A program made the position numbers and the translations under genes. From JBOFZL01 sp051655155 (lineage in GTDB: Bacteria; Bacillota; Clostridia; Peptostreptococcales; Filifactoraceae), in NCBI GenBank assembly GCA_051655155.1, contig JBOFZL010000029.1:24289-88288 (forward strand): DNA of 64,000 bases. The letters run 5' to 3'. Each line of letters begins with the position of its first letter. The first letter of the stretch is position 1. The notes under the pieces are model-generated. The model ran no database searches. It was not told the DNA's origin and saw nothing but the letters and a program-made list of their open reading frames with translations. Of the stretch, positions 16,557-25,549 are shown in pieces.

Positions 16557-18858
16557 GTTTAACTCTATCCTTTTCCTCTGAGCGTTTTGCATTATTAAAT
16601 CTATTAACAGTACCAACTAAATAACCGGTTATTCTCCTTATTCTATGAAATTCATGTTGTGTTTCAGTTCTTCCACAACGTGGGCATACATCTCCGATTA
16701 TCCCGTTATAACCACAAAGAGGATCTCTGTCTACAGGATGGTTAATAGAACCATAGCCTATACCTGCATCATACATGGTTCTTATAATGGTTTCGAAAGC
16801 TTCAAGATTTTTAGAAGGATCAGCGTCTAACTCTACATAAGTTATATGACCAGCATTAGTTAAGGGGTGATAAGGTGCTTCAAGATTGATCTTATCATAT
16901 GCATTAATATTGTAATATACAGGTATATGAAAACTATTGGTATAATAATCTCTATCAGTTATACCTTTAATTTCCCCATATTTTTTACGATCAATATTAA
17001 CGAAACGTCCTGATAAACCTTCTGCTGGAGTGGCTAAAAGTGAATAGTTCATTTTCGTCTCTTTTGCCAGTTTATCCATTCTATTTCTCATATGTCCTAT
17101 TATTTTTAAACCAAGTTCTTGAGCTTCTAAACTTTCTCCATGATGAACACCAATTAGAGCTTTTAAAGTTTCGGCTAAACCAATAAAACCCACAGATAAG
17201 GTACCATGCTTTAGCACCTCTTCAACAGTATCATCATAATTTAATTTTTCGCTATCTATCCAAACTCCTTGACCCATTAAAAAAGGGTAGTTGTAAACCT
17301 TTTTTTGAGATTGGATTTTAAGTCTATCTTGAAGTTGTTCTACTACAAGATCTATTTTTTTATCCAAAGAGTTGAAAAATTTATCAAGGTCTTTATTGGC
17401 TTCTAAGGCTAATCTTGGAAGATTAATAGAAGTAAAGGATAAATTTCCTCTACCATTAGACACTGACTTTTCTGCATCGTGAACATTGGATATAACCCTC
17501 GTTCTACACCCCATATAAGCTATTTCTGTTTCAGGCTGTCCTTCTTTATAGAACTGTGCATTAAAAGGAGCATCTTGAAAAGCAAAATTAGGGAAAAGTC
17601 TTTTTGAACTTACTCTACAAGCCAGTTTAAACATGTCATAATTAGGGTCATGCTTGTCATAATTAACTCCTTTTTTAACTCTAAATATTTGAATAGGAAA
17701 AATAGGAGTTTCTCCTTGGCCTAATCCTGATTCTGTGGCTAAGAGTAAATTTTTAACTGCCATCTTAGCTTCTAAACAGGTATCTAAACCATAGTTTATG
17801 GATGAAAATGGAGTTTGAGCTCCAGCACGAGAATGCATAGTGTTAAGATTATGAATAAAAGCTTCCATAGCTTGATAAGTATTTTTATCAGTTTGCATAT
17901 AACTTATATCTCTAACCTTATCTTGGAGTTTAGAAATTATATCTAAGCTTATACCTTTATCTTGCAAATAAGCCTTTTCAGCCTCTTTATAAGACGTTTC
18001 ATCAGAAAGTCTAGGTTCTAAATTTTTAGATTCCAAGTAAGTAAACATTTCTGTAGCAAGATTTTCATAATCATCATGATCTAATAATAAGGAAAGGGAA
18101 TAGGCGAAGTTTGTTTTATATCGCTTAATATAGGTTTTTGCAACACCTTTTGCCATGGCATAGTCAAAGTTTACGATAGACTGTCCACCATGTTGATCAT
18201 TTTGATTAGATTGAATAGCTATGCAAGCAAGAGCAGAATAACTCGCTATATCTTGTGGTTCTCTTAAAACCCCATGACCTGTGGAAAAACCATTTTTGAA
18301 AAGTTTTATAAGGTCAATCTGACAACAAGTAGTGGTAAGGGTATAAAAGTCCATGTCATGAATATGAATATCCCCATTTCTATGGGCTTCAGCATGTTCT
18401 GGACGTATAACAAACATCTGATAGAACTGTTTTGCACCTTCAGAACCATACTTTAACATAGTACCCATTGCAGTATCACCATCAATATTAGCATTTTCTC
18501 TTTTAATATCTGAATCGCTGGCATCACTAAAGGTTACATCCTGATAGATTTGCATTAACTTACTGTTCATATCCCGATATCTACTTCTCTCACTACGATA
18601 AAGTATATACGCCTTAGCAGCCTCAGCATAACCTTTTTCAATTAGAGTTTTTTCTACAATATCTTGAATTTCCTCTACTGTAGGTTGAAGCTTATTTTCC
18701 GTAACTAGATGGTTTTCTACTACTTCAGCAAGTGCCATACATACAGAATTTGCTTTAGTTTCATTAATAGCTTCAAAAGATTTTTTTATTGCGTTACTAA
18801 TTTTTGTTATGTCAAATTCTAAAGTTCGGTTATCTCTTTTAAGAATAGTTTTTATCAT
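16546..18858 (-). CDS. nrdD: Anaerobic (class III) ribonucleoside-triphosphate reductase
   Basis: A 770-residue oxygen-sensitive enzyme reducing NTPs to dNTPs. Residues 1-95 form an ATP-cone allosteric domain. The core has cysteines typical of class III enzymes. Near the C-terminus are a zinc site (CGYNGIIGDVCPRCG) and the glycyl-radical loop RRITGYLVGTVNRFNNAK. AAGGAG sits 6 bases before the chosen ATG; an ATG six codons upstream would include that site. It forms an operon with nrdG and is probably repressed by NrdR through the two boxes upstream. Confidence 0.96.
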   Translation of the reverse strand: MIKTILKRDNRTLEFDITKISNAIKKSFEAINETKANSVCMALAEVVENHLVTENKLQPTVEEIQDIVEKTLIEKGYAEAAKAYILYRSERSRYRDMNSKLMQIYQDVTFSDASDSDIKRENANIDGDTAMGTMLKYGSEGAKQFYQMFVIRPEHAEAHRNGDIHIHDMDFYTLTTTCCQIDLIKLFKNGFSTGHGVLREPQDIASYSALACIAIQSNQNDQHGGQSIVNFDYAMAKGVAKTYIKRYKTNFAYSLSLLLDHDDYENLATEMFTYLESKNLEPRLSDETSYKEAEKAYLQDKGISLDIISKLQDKVRDISYMQTDKNTYQAMEAFIHNLNTMHSRAGAQTPFSSINYGLDTCLEAKMAVKNLLLATESGLGQGETPIFPIQIFRVKKGVNYDKHDPNYDMFKLACRVSSKRLFPNFAFQDAPFNAQFYKEGQPETEIAYMGCRTRVISNVHDAEKSVSNGRGNLSFTSINLPRLALEANKDLDKFFNSLDKKIDLVVEQLQDRLKIQSQKKVYNYPFLMGQGVWIDSEKLNYDDTVEEVLKHGTLSVGFIGLAETLKALIGVHHGESLEAQELGLKIIGHMRNRMDKLAKETKMNYSLLATPAEGLSGRFVNIDRKKYGEIKGITDRDYYTNSFHIPVYYNINAYDKINLEAPYHPLTNAGHITYVELDADPSKNLEAFETIIRTMYDAGIGYGSINHPVDRDPLCGYNGIIGDVCPRCGRTETQHEFHRIRRITGYLVGTVNRFNNAKRSEEKDRVKHEI

Positions 18859-18870
18859 AAGTAGCTCCTT

Positions 18871-18918
18871 ATACAATATATAGAATAAATAGCTTGATTA
18901 ATATACTATATATTGTAT
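18871..18918 (-). promoter_or_regulatory. Pair of NrdR boxes upstream of nrdDG
   Basis: ATACAATATATAGAAT (18871-18886) and ATACTATATATTGTAT (18903-18918) both match the 16-bp NrdR palindrome ACAcwATATAwwGtgt. They start 32 bases apart, three helical turns, the spacing usual for NrdR. The upstream box overlaps the -10 region. Confidence 0.85.
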
Positions 18919-18941
18919 ATTAAAAGGTTTATTTTTGTCAA
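18914..18941 (-). promoter_or_regulatory. SigA-type promoter of nrdDG
   Basis: On the minus strand TTGACA (18936-18941) is followed after 16 bases by TATACA (18914-18919). The -10 lies within the distal NrdR box, so NrdR binding would block polymerase. Confidence 0.7.
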
Positions 18942-19074
18942 TGGGAAAATATAAAGTTGTATATACAGGTATTATGATAAGTAAAATTCAGACAAATATT
19001 GTAAAAAGGTAAGTAGTATAGGTACTATATATAAGTAGATTATCATGATTAAACTTAAAAATAAAAATAATAAG

Positions 19075-19137
19075 AATAATTATTATTTTTATTTACAGAA
19101 TTTAAAAATTATGATAAAGTAATATATAATAAATATA
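19075..19137 (+). promoter_or_regulatory. katA promoter region with a PerR-like palindrome
   Basis: AATAATTATTATT (19075-19087) is a perfect inverted repeat whose core ATAATnATTAT equals the centre of the PerR box TTATAATNATTATAA; the outer bases do not match. Downstream, TTAAAA and TATAAT are 17 bases apart in front of the catalase. Control by PerR is suggested, not shown; the region is very AT-rich, so chance is a concern. Confidence 0.4.
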
Positions 19138-19171
19138 AATACACTTTAAGTATAAAGAGGAGGTAAAAGTT

Positions 19172-20674
19172 ATGAGTGATTACAGAAAATTAACAAATGA
19201 GGTAGGAGCACCTATTGCAGATAATGAAAATGCTATAACGGCAGGTGTTCGTGGTCCAGTGGTAATGAGTGATGTGTGGTTAATGGAGAAGATGGCTCAT
19301 TTTAATCGTGAAGTTATTCCTGAAAGACGTATGCATGCTAAGGGATGGGGAGCTTATGGAAAGTTTACAGTTACTCATGATATTTCTAAGTATACGAAGG
19401 CTAAAGTTTTACAAAAGGGAAAAGAAACAGATGTATTTATAAGATTTTCTACAGTAGCGGGAGAGCGTGGAGCTGCTGATTGTGAAAGAGATATTCGTGG
19501 AGTGGCAGTTAAGTTTTACACAGAGGAAGGGAACTGGGACTTAGTAGGTAATAATACGCCTACATTTTTCATTAGAGATGTTCACAATTTTTCTGATTTA
19601 AATAGAGCTGTGAAGCGTGATCCAAGAACAGGTAGACGTTCTGCACAAAACAACTGGGATTTTTGGACTCTTTTACCTGAGTGTTTTCATCAGATTACGG
19701 TTGTAATGAGTGATAGAGGTATTCCAGCTACATTTAGAAATATGCATTTCTTCGGTGAACATACCTTTTCTTTCTATAATGAAAGTAATGAACGTGTATG
19801 GTGTAAGTTCCATTTTAAAACACAACAAGGTATAAAAAACCTGTCTAATGAAGAAGCTGCTCAGATAAATGGAATGGATAGAGAATATCATGGCAAGGAT
19901 TTATATGAAGCTATTGAAAAAGGAGACTTCCCCAAGTGGACTCTTTACGTTCAGATAATGACAGAGGAACAGGCGAAGAATCATTATGAAAACCCGTTTG
20001 ATATAACAAAGATTTGGAGACATAAAGAATTTCCTCTTATAGAAGTAGGTGTATTAGAGCTTAATAGAAATCCTGAGAACTATTTTGCTGAGGTTGAGCA
20101 ATCAGCATTTACTCCTGCTCACGTTGTTCCAGGTATTGGATTCAGTCCTGATAAATTTTTACAAGGCAGATTATTTTCTTATGGAGATGCACAACGTTAT
20201 AGGTTAGGGGTAAATCATAACCATATACCTGTAAATAGGGCTAAAGTTGAAGTTAATGAATATCATAGAGATGGAGCTATGAGGGTTGACGGAAACTATG
20301 GTGGAACTCCAGCGTACTCACCTAATAGTGCTGGAATTTGGTCTGCCCAACCGGAAGTTATGGAACCGCCGTTAGATTTAGATGGTGCAATGTACCACTA
20401 TGATCCAAAGGATGATCCGACGGATGATTGTTTTCGTGCTGGTGGAGATTTATGGAGAATATTAACAGAAGATAAGAAAAAGATTTTAATAGATAACACA
20501 GCAGGAGATATAGCACCGTGTACTGAAAATATTAAGTATCGTCATGCAGTACATTGCTATTTAGCAGATAAAGAGTATGGCGAACGTTTTGCAGTTGCCG
20601 CAGGACTTGATCTTAGTAAAGTGATAGCTCTTTCCAAACTTGATAACAAAGATTTGATTCAGGCTACAATATAA
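19172..20674 (+). CDS. katA: Monofunctional haem catalase
   Basis: A 500-residue clade-3-like catalase that dismutates hydrogen peroxide in the cytosol. Catalytic His is in RRMHAKGWGAYG, catalytic Asn in VGNNTPTFFIRD, and the haem-ligand Tyr in RLFSYGDAQRYRLG. AGAGGAGG precedes the ATG. It is followed after 17 bases by a DUF454 gene and then a third membrane protein. A decayed copy of part of this gene lies at 34.9 kb. Catalase in an otherwise anaerobic gene set points to an aerotolerant or host-associated life. Confidence 0.97.
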   Translation: MSDYRKLTNEVGAPIADNENAITAGVRGPVVMSDVWLMEKMAHFNREVIPERRMHAKGWGAYGKFTVTHDISKYTKAKVLQKGKETDVFIRFSTVAGERGAADCERDIRGVAVKFYTEEGNWDLVGNNTPTFFIRDVHNFSDLNRAVKRDPRTGRRSAQNNWDFWTLLPECFHQITVVMSDRGIPATFRNMHFFGEHTFSFYNESNERVWCKFHFKTQQGIKNLSNEEAAQINGMDREYHGKDLYEAIEKGDFPKWTLYVQIMTEEQAKNHYENPFDITKIWRHKEFPLIEVGVLELNRNPENYFAEVEQSAFTPAHVVPGIGFSPDKFLQGRLFSYGDAQRYRLGVNHNHIPVNRAKVEVNEYHRDGAMRVDGNYGGTPAYSPNSAGIWSAQPEVMEPPLDLDGAMYHYDPKDDPTDDCFRAGGDLWRILTEDKKKILIDNTAGDIAPCTENIKYRHAVHCYLADKEYGERFAVAAGLDLSKVIALSKLDNKDLIQATI

Positions 20675-20691
20675 AAAAGAGAGGTTATGTC

Positions 20692-21096
20692 ATGAGGTTT
20701 AAAACAGTAGTTAAATTGTCTATAGGCTTTGTGGCTCTACTCTTTGCAGCTATGGGGGTATTTTTACCAGTGTGGCCAACAACGCCGTTTGTAATGTTAG
20801 CGATAGGATGTTTTTCAAGTACACCAAAAATTCAATCGAAGATTTTAAAAATAAAGTTCTTTAAAGAGTACTATGAAAGTTATACCAATGGGAAAGGCAT
20901 AAATAAGCTTACCGTAAAATTTAGTTTAGCATTTTTATGGATTATGTTGGGATTTTCAGCAATAATGGTAAACAAGCCGTTTTTGTATGTTGTCCTCTTG
21001 ACTATAGGGATAGTAGTGTCCTTGCATATTTTGTGGATAGCTAAGTCAAAAGAAGAGAGAAAATTTGTTTTAAGAAGGGTTTCCAATGAAGAATAG
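20692..21096 (+). CDS. DUF454 (YbaN-like) inner-membrane protein
   Basis: A 134-residue membrane protein with the DUF454 signature: an N-terminal helix with GVFLPVWPTTPFVMLAIGCF, a short KIKFFKEYYE segment, and two C-terminal helices. Function is unknown; relatives often sit near haem or oxidative-stress genes. It lies 17 bases after katA with GAGAGG upstream and overlaps the next gene by 11 bases, so the three are probably one operon. Confidence 0.85.
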   Translation: MRFKTVVKLSIGFVALLFAAMGVFLPVWPTTPFVMLAIGCFSSTPKIQSKILKIKFFKEYYESYTNGKGINKLTVKFSLAFLWIMLGFSAIMVNKPFLYVVLLTIGIVVSLHILWIAKSKEERKFVLRRVSNEE

Positions 21097-21733
21097 ATCT
21101 CAAATGCCAGCAATGGTTGAAGTTGTGTTTGATAGTACGTATTTAATATTAGCCACAGGTTTTGGCATATACTTTTTATTTCTTGGGGAAGAAAAGTTAA
21201 TTAGAGCTTGGGGAGTCATGGCATTGACTCTAGCAATAGGTGACAGTTTTCACTTGGTACCGAGAATGGCAGCAGCTATAACGGGAAACTCAGAAAAATA
21301 CAGGAGAGCCATGGCTCTAGGCAAACTGTTAACGTCAATAACTATGACATTGTTCTATCTTTTGCTTTGGCATATAGGTCTATCCTTGTTTAATGTAGAA
21401 TTTGCAATACTTACAAAGTTAGTATACCTATTGGTAGCTATAAGGCTTATACTCTTGCTGTGTCCGCAAAATCAGTGGACCAGTGAGAACCCAAGTGTAA
21501 GCTGGGGTATATACAGGAACATTCCCTTCTTTATAGAAGGTATGATGGTGCTGGTGCTGTTTGCAAAGTATGGTACAGATGGACTAAGTGGGATGTGGAT
21601 AGCCATACTTTTAAGCTTTGCCTTTTATATACCGGTGGTGCTTTGGGTTCACAAAAACTCAAAATTAGGTATGCTTATGCTACCAAAGACTATGGCATAT
21701 GTTTGGATTATACTTATGGGTTTGTCAATATAG
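21086..21733 (+). CDS. Multi-pass membrane protein of unknown function downstream of katA
   Basis: A 215-residue protein with about six or seven hydrophobic helices and short loops, including GDSFHLVPRMAAAITG and FYIPVVLWVHK. I do not recognise a named family. It overlaps the DUF454 gene and is followed by a strong terminator, so it ends the katA unit. A decayed homologue at 35.1-35.4 kb again follows a catalase fragment. The kept linkage suggests a role with catalase or oxidative stress. Confidence 0.75.
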   Translation: MKNRSQMPAMVEVVFDSTYLILATGFGIYFLFLGEEKLIRAWGVMALTLAIGDSFHLVPRMAAAITGNSEKYRRAMALGKLLTSITMTLFYLLLWHIGLSLFNVEFAILTKLVYLLVAIRLILLLCPQNQWTSENPSVSWGIYRNIPFFIEGMMVLVLFAKYGTDGLSGMWIAILLSFAFYIPVVLWVHKNSKLGMLMLPKTMAYVWIILMGLSI

Positions 21734-21754
21734 TCTAAGTTTATTATTGATAGG

Positions 21755-21789
21755 AAAACAGCCTTAGAGGAAACTCGGGGCTGTTTTTT
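21755..21789 (+). terminator. Terminator of the katA operon
   Basis: AAAACAGCC and GGCTGTTTT form a 9-bp stem with a 15-base loop, followed by further Ts. It lies about 20 bases after the membrane-protein stop. Confidence 0.85.
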
Positions 21790-21798
21790 ATGGTATAT

Positions 21799-22483
21799 GT
21801 GATCTTGGTTTCGTTATATTTTTTTAATACAAGAATGGAAGTACAATATGGAGAAATCGAAAGAATTATAAGAATCAAAAAAATATATAGTTCAAGAGAA
21901 GACTATAAAGACAAGGAAGATGGAGAATTTATATCTGTGGAAAATTATTCAATGACAGATAAGTGTCATCAATAATATTAAAAAAACCGTAAATGAATAT
22001 AGTCATATTAATTTATCCAAAGGACAGACGGACTTAAGTCAAGCCATGAAAGTTGAGAACTACCCTGTGCTACCTAAAAAGGAACTGAAGAAGCGTCTAA
22101 CAGAAATCCAGTATGCAGTGACTCAAGAAAGCAATACAGAAGGTGATTTTATTAATGCCTATTACGGCAATAAAGAAAAGTGGATATATGTGGACTTGGT
22201 AACGGGAGAACCTCTATTTTCATCAGATGACAAGTATGACTCAGGATGTGGCTGGCCAAGTTTTGTAAAACATATAATATCTAATGTTGTAACTGAGCAT
22301 AAAGATAGTAGTTTTAATATGATTAGAACAGAAGTAAAAAGTCGGCAGGAAGTTCTAGACATAATGAGACTTATTATGGACAGAAAGTTGATGCTTGCAA
22401 CGGGAAACGTAGTTTTGAATGTGGGGCTATGCCTTATGACTGTAATATTAGGAATGAAATTTGGAAAAGTTTTTAAGTTTTAA
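21799..22483 (+). pseudogene. msrAB: Decayed methionine sulfoxide reductase MsrA-MsrB fusion
   Basis: The MsrB part reads from NLSKGQTDLSQAMKVENYP through GCGWPSFVKHI to EVKSRQ, where a frameshift removes the catalytic Cys region. Just upstream the C-terminal end of MsrA is visible across several stops (VENYSMTDKCHQ, then EYSHIN, resembling the family's HQ-DYL...CHI ending). Most of MsrA is absent. The order A then B matches fused MsrAB proteins that repair oxidised methionine. Several stops, a frameshift and loss of the active-site Cys make it non-functional. Confidence 0.8.
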
Positions 22484-22492
22484 TTTATAAAA

Positions 22493-22530
22493 AGGCTTAC
22501 AAAAATAGAAATAACCATCTTCGTAAGCCT
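22493..22530 (+). repeat. Inverted repeat AGGCTTAC/GTAAGCCT
   Basis: An 8-bp perfect inverted repeat with a 22-base spacer between the msrAB remnant and the IS3 remnant. No T-run follows. It may be an element edge or an old terminator. Confidence 0.4.
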
Positions 22531-22613
22531 AGAGCCGTTAAAAATGTTCTGCTATAATAAACTTGTAACATACCATCGCAAAATATATAATGAAAAAGAA
22601 GGGAGTGTTGTAA

Positions 22614-22895
22614 GTGGGAAAATACACTAAAGAGCTAAAAGAACAAGTAATAAAATTGCATCTTCAAGAAGAACGTAGCCAAGCTTTATTGGAGAAAGAA
22701 TACAATATCGGTCGTGGAACAGTTATAATTGGATAAAAATATATAACAAAGAATTCCAGGAAAACTAACTCCTCGAAAGCAAAAGAAAGTTAGGAATTTA
22801 AAGAATATTTAAGTCTTAAAAAACAAGTTGAAGAACTCAAAAAAGAAAATGAATTCCTAAAAAAAGTAGCGGCATTCTTTGCCAAGGAAATTTAG
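22614..22895 (+). pseudogene. IS3-family transposase OrfA remnant
   Basis: A GTG behind GGGAG opens GKYTKELKEQVIKLH, the usual OrfA helix-turn-helix start, and stops early. After frame changes the coiled-coil end is visible: KQVEELKKENEFLKK and AFFAKE before TAG. Short indels destroy it. OrfB debris follows directly. Confidence 0.8.
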
Positions 22896-23182
22896 AGGAA
22901 AGCTATATTTTTATTTATAACAACCATGCTGAATTCCGCTTAAATTGGCTATTTAAACGGCTTTGTGTTCATACAAATGCTTATTATTTTTATGAAAATA
23001 ACATTTCTAATAGGCACAAAAATTAAATATAAAAGACAAAATAAAATTAAAAATAAAGGAGATTTATCACAAAAATAACGGCACACCCGGCTATAGGATG
23101 ATAGCCAGTGAGCTTATAAAATACAAGGTTTTCCTAAGCATTAACACGGTTTATAAATATATGAAAGAGTTGGGATTAACCA
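22896..23182 (+). pseudogene. IS3-family transposase OrfB N-terminal remnant
   Basis: Frames read HAEFRLNWLFKRLCV, then IKEIYHKNNGTPGYR and NTVYKYMKELGL, the N-terminal HTH_21 part of IS3 OrfB, with stops between. The DDE catalytic domain is absent: similarity ends at about 23182, where unrelated sequence begins in the same open frame. Confidence 0.75.
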
Positions 23183-23466
23183 CTGCTTCAAGTTCAATCC
23201 CACCATCTGGTAGCGGCGTCAATTTTAACAGACAGATTACCTTAGTTGATACGGCGCATAATGCTACCTCTGGTTTGTATTTGCAAAATGCAAGCTTTTA
23301 TCAAAGCTATATCTATAATAACAGTTCTACTCAGATCTTCAATGATAACAATACAAACTCAAGCAGAAGAGGAAAGTTTGGATGTAGCTGGGCAGCAGAC
23401 AGCAAAGTTACAATCAATTCCAACCCTCACTGGTATAGCGAAAACATCGCAATTAAAATGAAATAA
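23183..23466 (+). pseudogene. 3' fragment of an unknown Ser/Asn-rich gene fused to IS debris
   Basis: From about 23183 the frame continues with a Ser/Asn/Gly-rich sequence (SGSGVNFNRQITLVD, SSRRGKFGCSWAADSKV) ending at TAA 12 bases before the next gene. It has no start of its own apart from IS3 sequence, so it looks like the tail of a gene cut by the insertion. The downstream stalk-domain protein was probably its operon partner. I do not recognise the family. Confidence 0.5.
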
Positions 23467-23478
23467 GGAGGCTAATCG

Positions 23479-24075
23479 ATGCAAAAAAAAGAACAGTTAA
23501 GTAAAAGAATCTCTTTTATAGCAGGTACATTATTCGGGCTGATGTTAGGTTTCATAATCTTGAGTACAACGTCTCAGGCAGTTGTAGCAGAGTCACGAAC
23601 GAGTGCTTTGGGATACCCCATTTATGTAAACGGAAAAATGATAAAAATGAACGAAGCACTGATTAAAGATGGCAGGACATACATTCAGCTTCGAGAACTC
23701 TGTAATAAAATGAATACGACAGTTGATTGGATTGATCCGGCACAACATGCACTCCCTGCTCCGGGTGGCAATCTTCCCGAAGGGATCAATCTGACGAACC
23801 CGACTTTTGTTTATACTGATGAAGTGATTAATTATTACGATACCACTAAGAAGATCAGTTGCGTTGAAATAACAGGGATATACCAGAAATACAAGACAGG
23901 TAGCAGCCTGAAGTATGCTTTTGGGGATGAGGGTCTTGTGGTTAAAAACGATGGATCAGAAAAGGTAATTCCCCTACAATACAACCCCAGCAATGGCAGG
24001 ATGTACTTATCCGTAGATGAGTTTAGGAAAAAAGTGCAACCATATCTGGTCGACATATGTATGCAAGTCAAATAA
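23479..24075 (+). CDS. Exported protein with copper-amine-oxidase-like (stalk) domain
   Basis: A 198-residue protein. An N-terminal membrane/signal helix (residues about 13-35) is followed by YPIYVNGKMIKMNEALIKDG and RTYIQLRELCNKMN, the usual pattern of stalk or copper-amine-oxidase N-terminal-like repeats that anchor surface proteins in Clostridia. The remaining 120 residues are of unknown type. GGAGG precedes the ATG. The upstream partner gene is truncated. A strong terminator follows. Confidence 0.75.
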   Translation: MQKKEQLSKRISFIAGTLFGLMLGFIILSTTSQAVVAESRTSALGYPIYVNGKMIKMNEALIKDGRTYIQLRELCNKMNTTVDWIDPAQHALPAPGGNLPEGINLTNPTFVYTDEVINYYDTTKKISCVEITGIYQKYKTGSSLKYAFGDEGLVVKNDGSEKVIPLQYNPSNGRMYLSVDEFRKKVQPYLVDICMQVK

Positions 24076-24085
24076 GAACTATGCT

Positions 24086-24123
24086 AACACGCCCTAAGCA
24101 GTTTATTAGCTTAGGTCGTGTTT
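24086..24123 (+). terminator. Terminator after the stalk-domain gene
   Basis: AACACGCCCTAAGC and GCTTAGGTCGTGTT pair over 14 positions with one mismatch, followed by TTT. Confidence 0.8.
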
Positions 24124-24210
24124 CCGTATTCAGTTCGCCTTCCTCAAATTGTCCCTATGATGCGGTGGACTAGGCCTTTATCTTTTTTGTAAAATCATCA
24201 GGACATTATT

Positions 24211-24384
24211 GTGAAATATAAAAATAAATATGCGATTATAGAGTATATCAATGATATATCAGAATGTATAGACGTTAATGGTGAGAAATTATTTAAGATA
24301 TTGTTGCTGACACATAATTTTGATTTTTATAGAACAATAGCATCAAAGGTTACAAAACCAGGTAATTTTTTATTACATTTTTAA
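24211..24384 (+). pseudogene. C-terminal fragment of an AAA/SMC-like ATPase
   Basis: A 57-codon frame starting at GTG encodes YAIIEYINDISE and the segment ILLLTHNFDFYRTIASKV, typical of the H-loop region of AAA or ABC-like ATPases found in phage-defence proteins. No Walker A or upstream coding is present and there is no ribosome site. It is a stray remnant; family assignment is tentative. Confidence 0.45.
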
Positions 24385-24572
24385 GCTTAGAGAAGATAAA
24401 ATTTGAGAAGGGGCAGTGTACAAAAAATATATTTATATTATAGAAATACAATACTGGTAACAACTAGAACTGTTATAAATAAAATATTTTTTATTTGTAA
24501 CAATTATAGTCTCCATTGCCATTATTATATCGCTTGTACGTTCAAAAAAATTTATGCCTTTCTTCTCGTTTG

Positions 24573-25549
24573 TCATTTTACCACATCGTCCCAGAAAATT
24601 GTAGTATACGACTTTACAAAAACTTTGCCATCGTTATTGCGGAAAAACCATAGCGAATCATCATTTTTGGAAAACAAAGTGCGTTCTGTTTTTTGTTGCT
24701 TATTAAAGGTTAGTTTGTGGCTTTCCACAATGATATAGTCAGTGTTTTTTCAGGTAACAAATTTTCCGGTACCGCATCTGGATTGTATTCAGCTTTCTTT
24801 AAAATATTACTGTTTTTATCCATTTGGATTATAGTTATCTTTTCAATAGGGGACATGACCGCAGCAGAAATCTTTACAGTGGTGCTGTAACTTTTCCTCT
24901 TGTTGTTTTCAGTTACAGTTACTGTATCGGTTAGTGTTTGACTACAAACGGACCCATCACTATTGTCTCTTGAAACTGAAAACCCTTGGCCTGAAGTAAG
25001 GTAGACACTACCGTCTGAACTTTGATAAACAGGGTTAATATAGATCGCATCACTCATGGTCTTCGACGAGATATATACTGTTCCTTCAAGTTCTAAACCA
25101 TCTTCATTGCCACCAGTTGTAATATTGCTCTTTACATCACAAAAACCAGCATCATGGTTGGAAGATATATAAAGACCCTCATTTAATGGATCATTTATAG
25201 TAGGTGAGAACATGCCTATCCCATCAATTTTTTCAAAAACAAAAGTTGCATCAGAATATTTTTTTCCTTGTGAATCGGTCTTCACTTCATCTTTACGAGT
25301 AGCATACATGCGCCCATCATATTTTTTGGTATTCCCATCAATTTTTATTTCACCATCGGAAAGATTAAGATTGTGGTTTAAATAGCCATCAATATCAAAC
25401 AAGTCAACATGTTTAAATGAAACATAGGCACCAATTAATTTACTGTTATTTTTGTTTTCATCCCCATCTAAAACAGCAAGCTGGCACCCAGTTAAGGTTA
25501 AAACCACTATTAACATTGTAGTAAATAAGGATATTCTCTTATTCATCAT
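24573..25549 (-). pseudogene. Secreted lipoprotein gene frameshifted at an A6 tract
   Basis: The first 279 codons encode a lipoprotein: signal peptide with lipobox LTGC (Cys22) and a beta-rich domain of unknown family containing SDGSVYLTSGQGF. The frame ends after PEKTLTISLWKATN at 24710. If the AAAAAA tract at 24745-24750 had one more A, it would continue as PEKNTDYIIVESHKLTFNKQ and run about 55 codons more to the TGA at 24573-24575 (ending TIFWDDVVK). The rest of that extension looks like real protein. It may be a sequencing error, a lost gene or a slippage-controlled switch. It overlaps the upstream HTH gene by 11 bases. Confidence 0.7.

Noticed and set aside
21790..21975. 61-residue open frame starting within the katA terminator
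   Set aside because: Its start lies in the T-run of the terminator and its end matches the decaying MsrA tail, so I treat it as part of the msrAB relic.
24403..24738. Plus-strand 111-codon frame opposite the lipoprotein end
   Set aside because: The minus strand here reads as the frameshifted C-terminus of the lipoprotein; the plus frame has cysteine- and tyrosine-rich nonsense composition.
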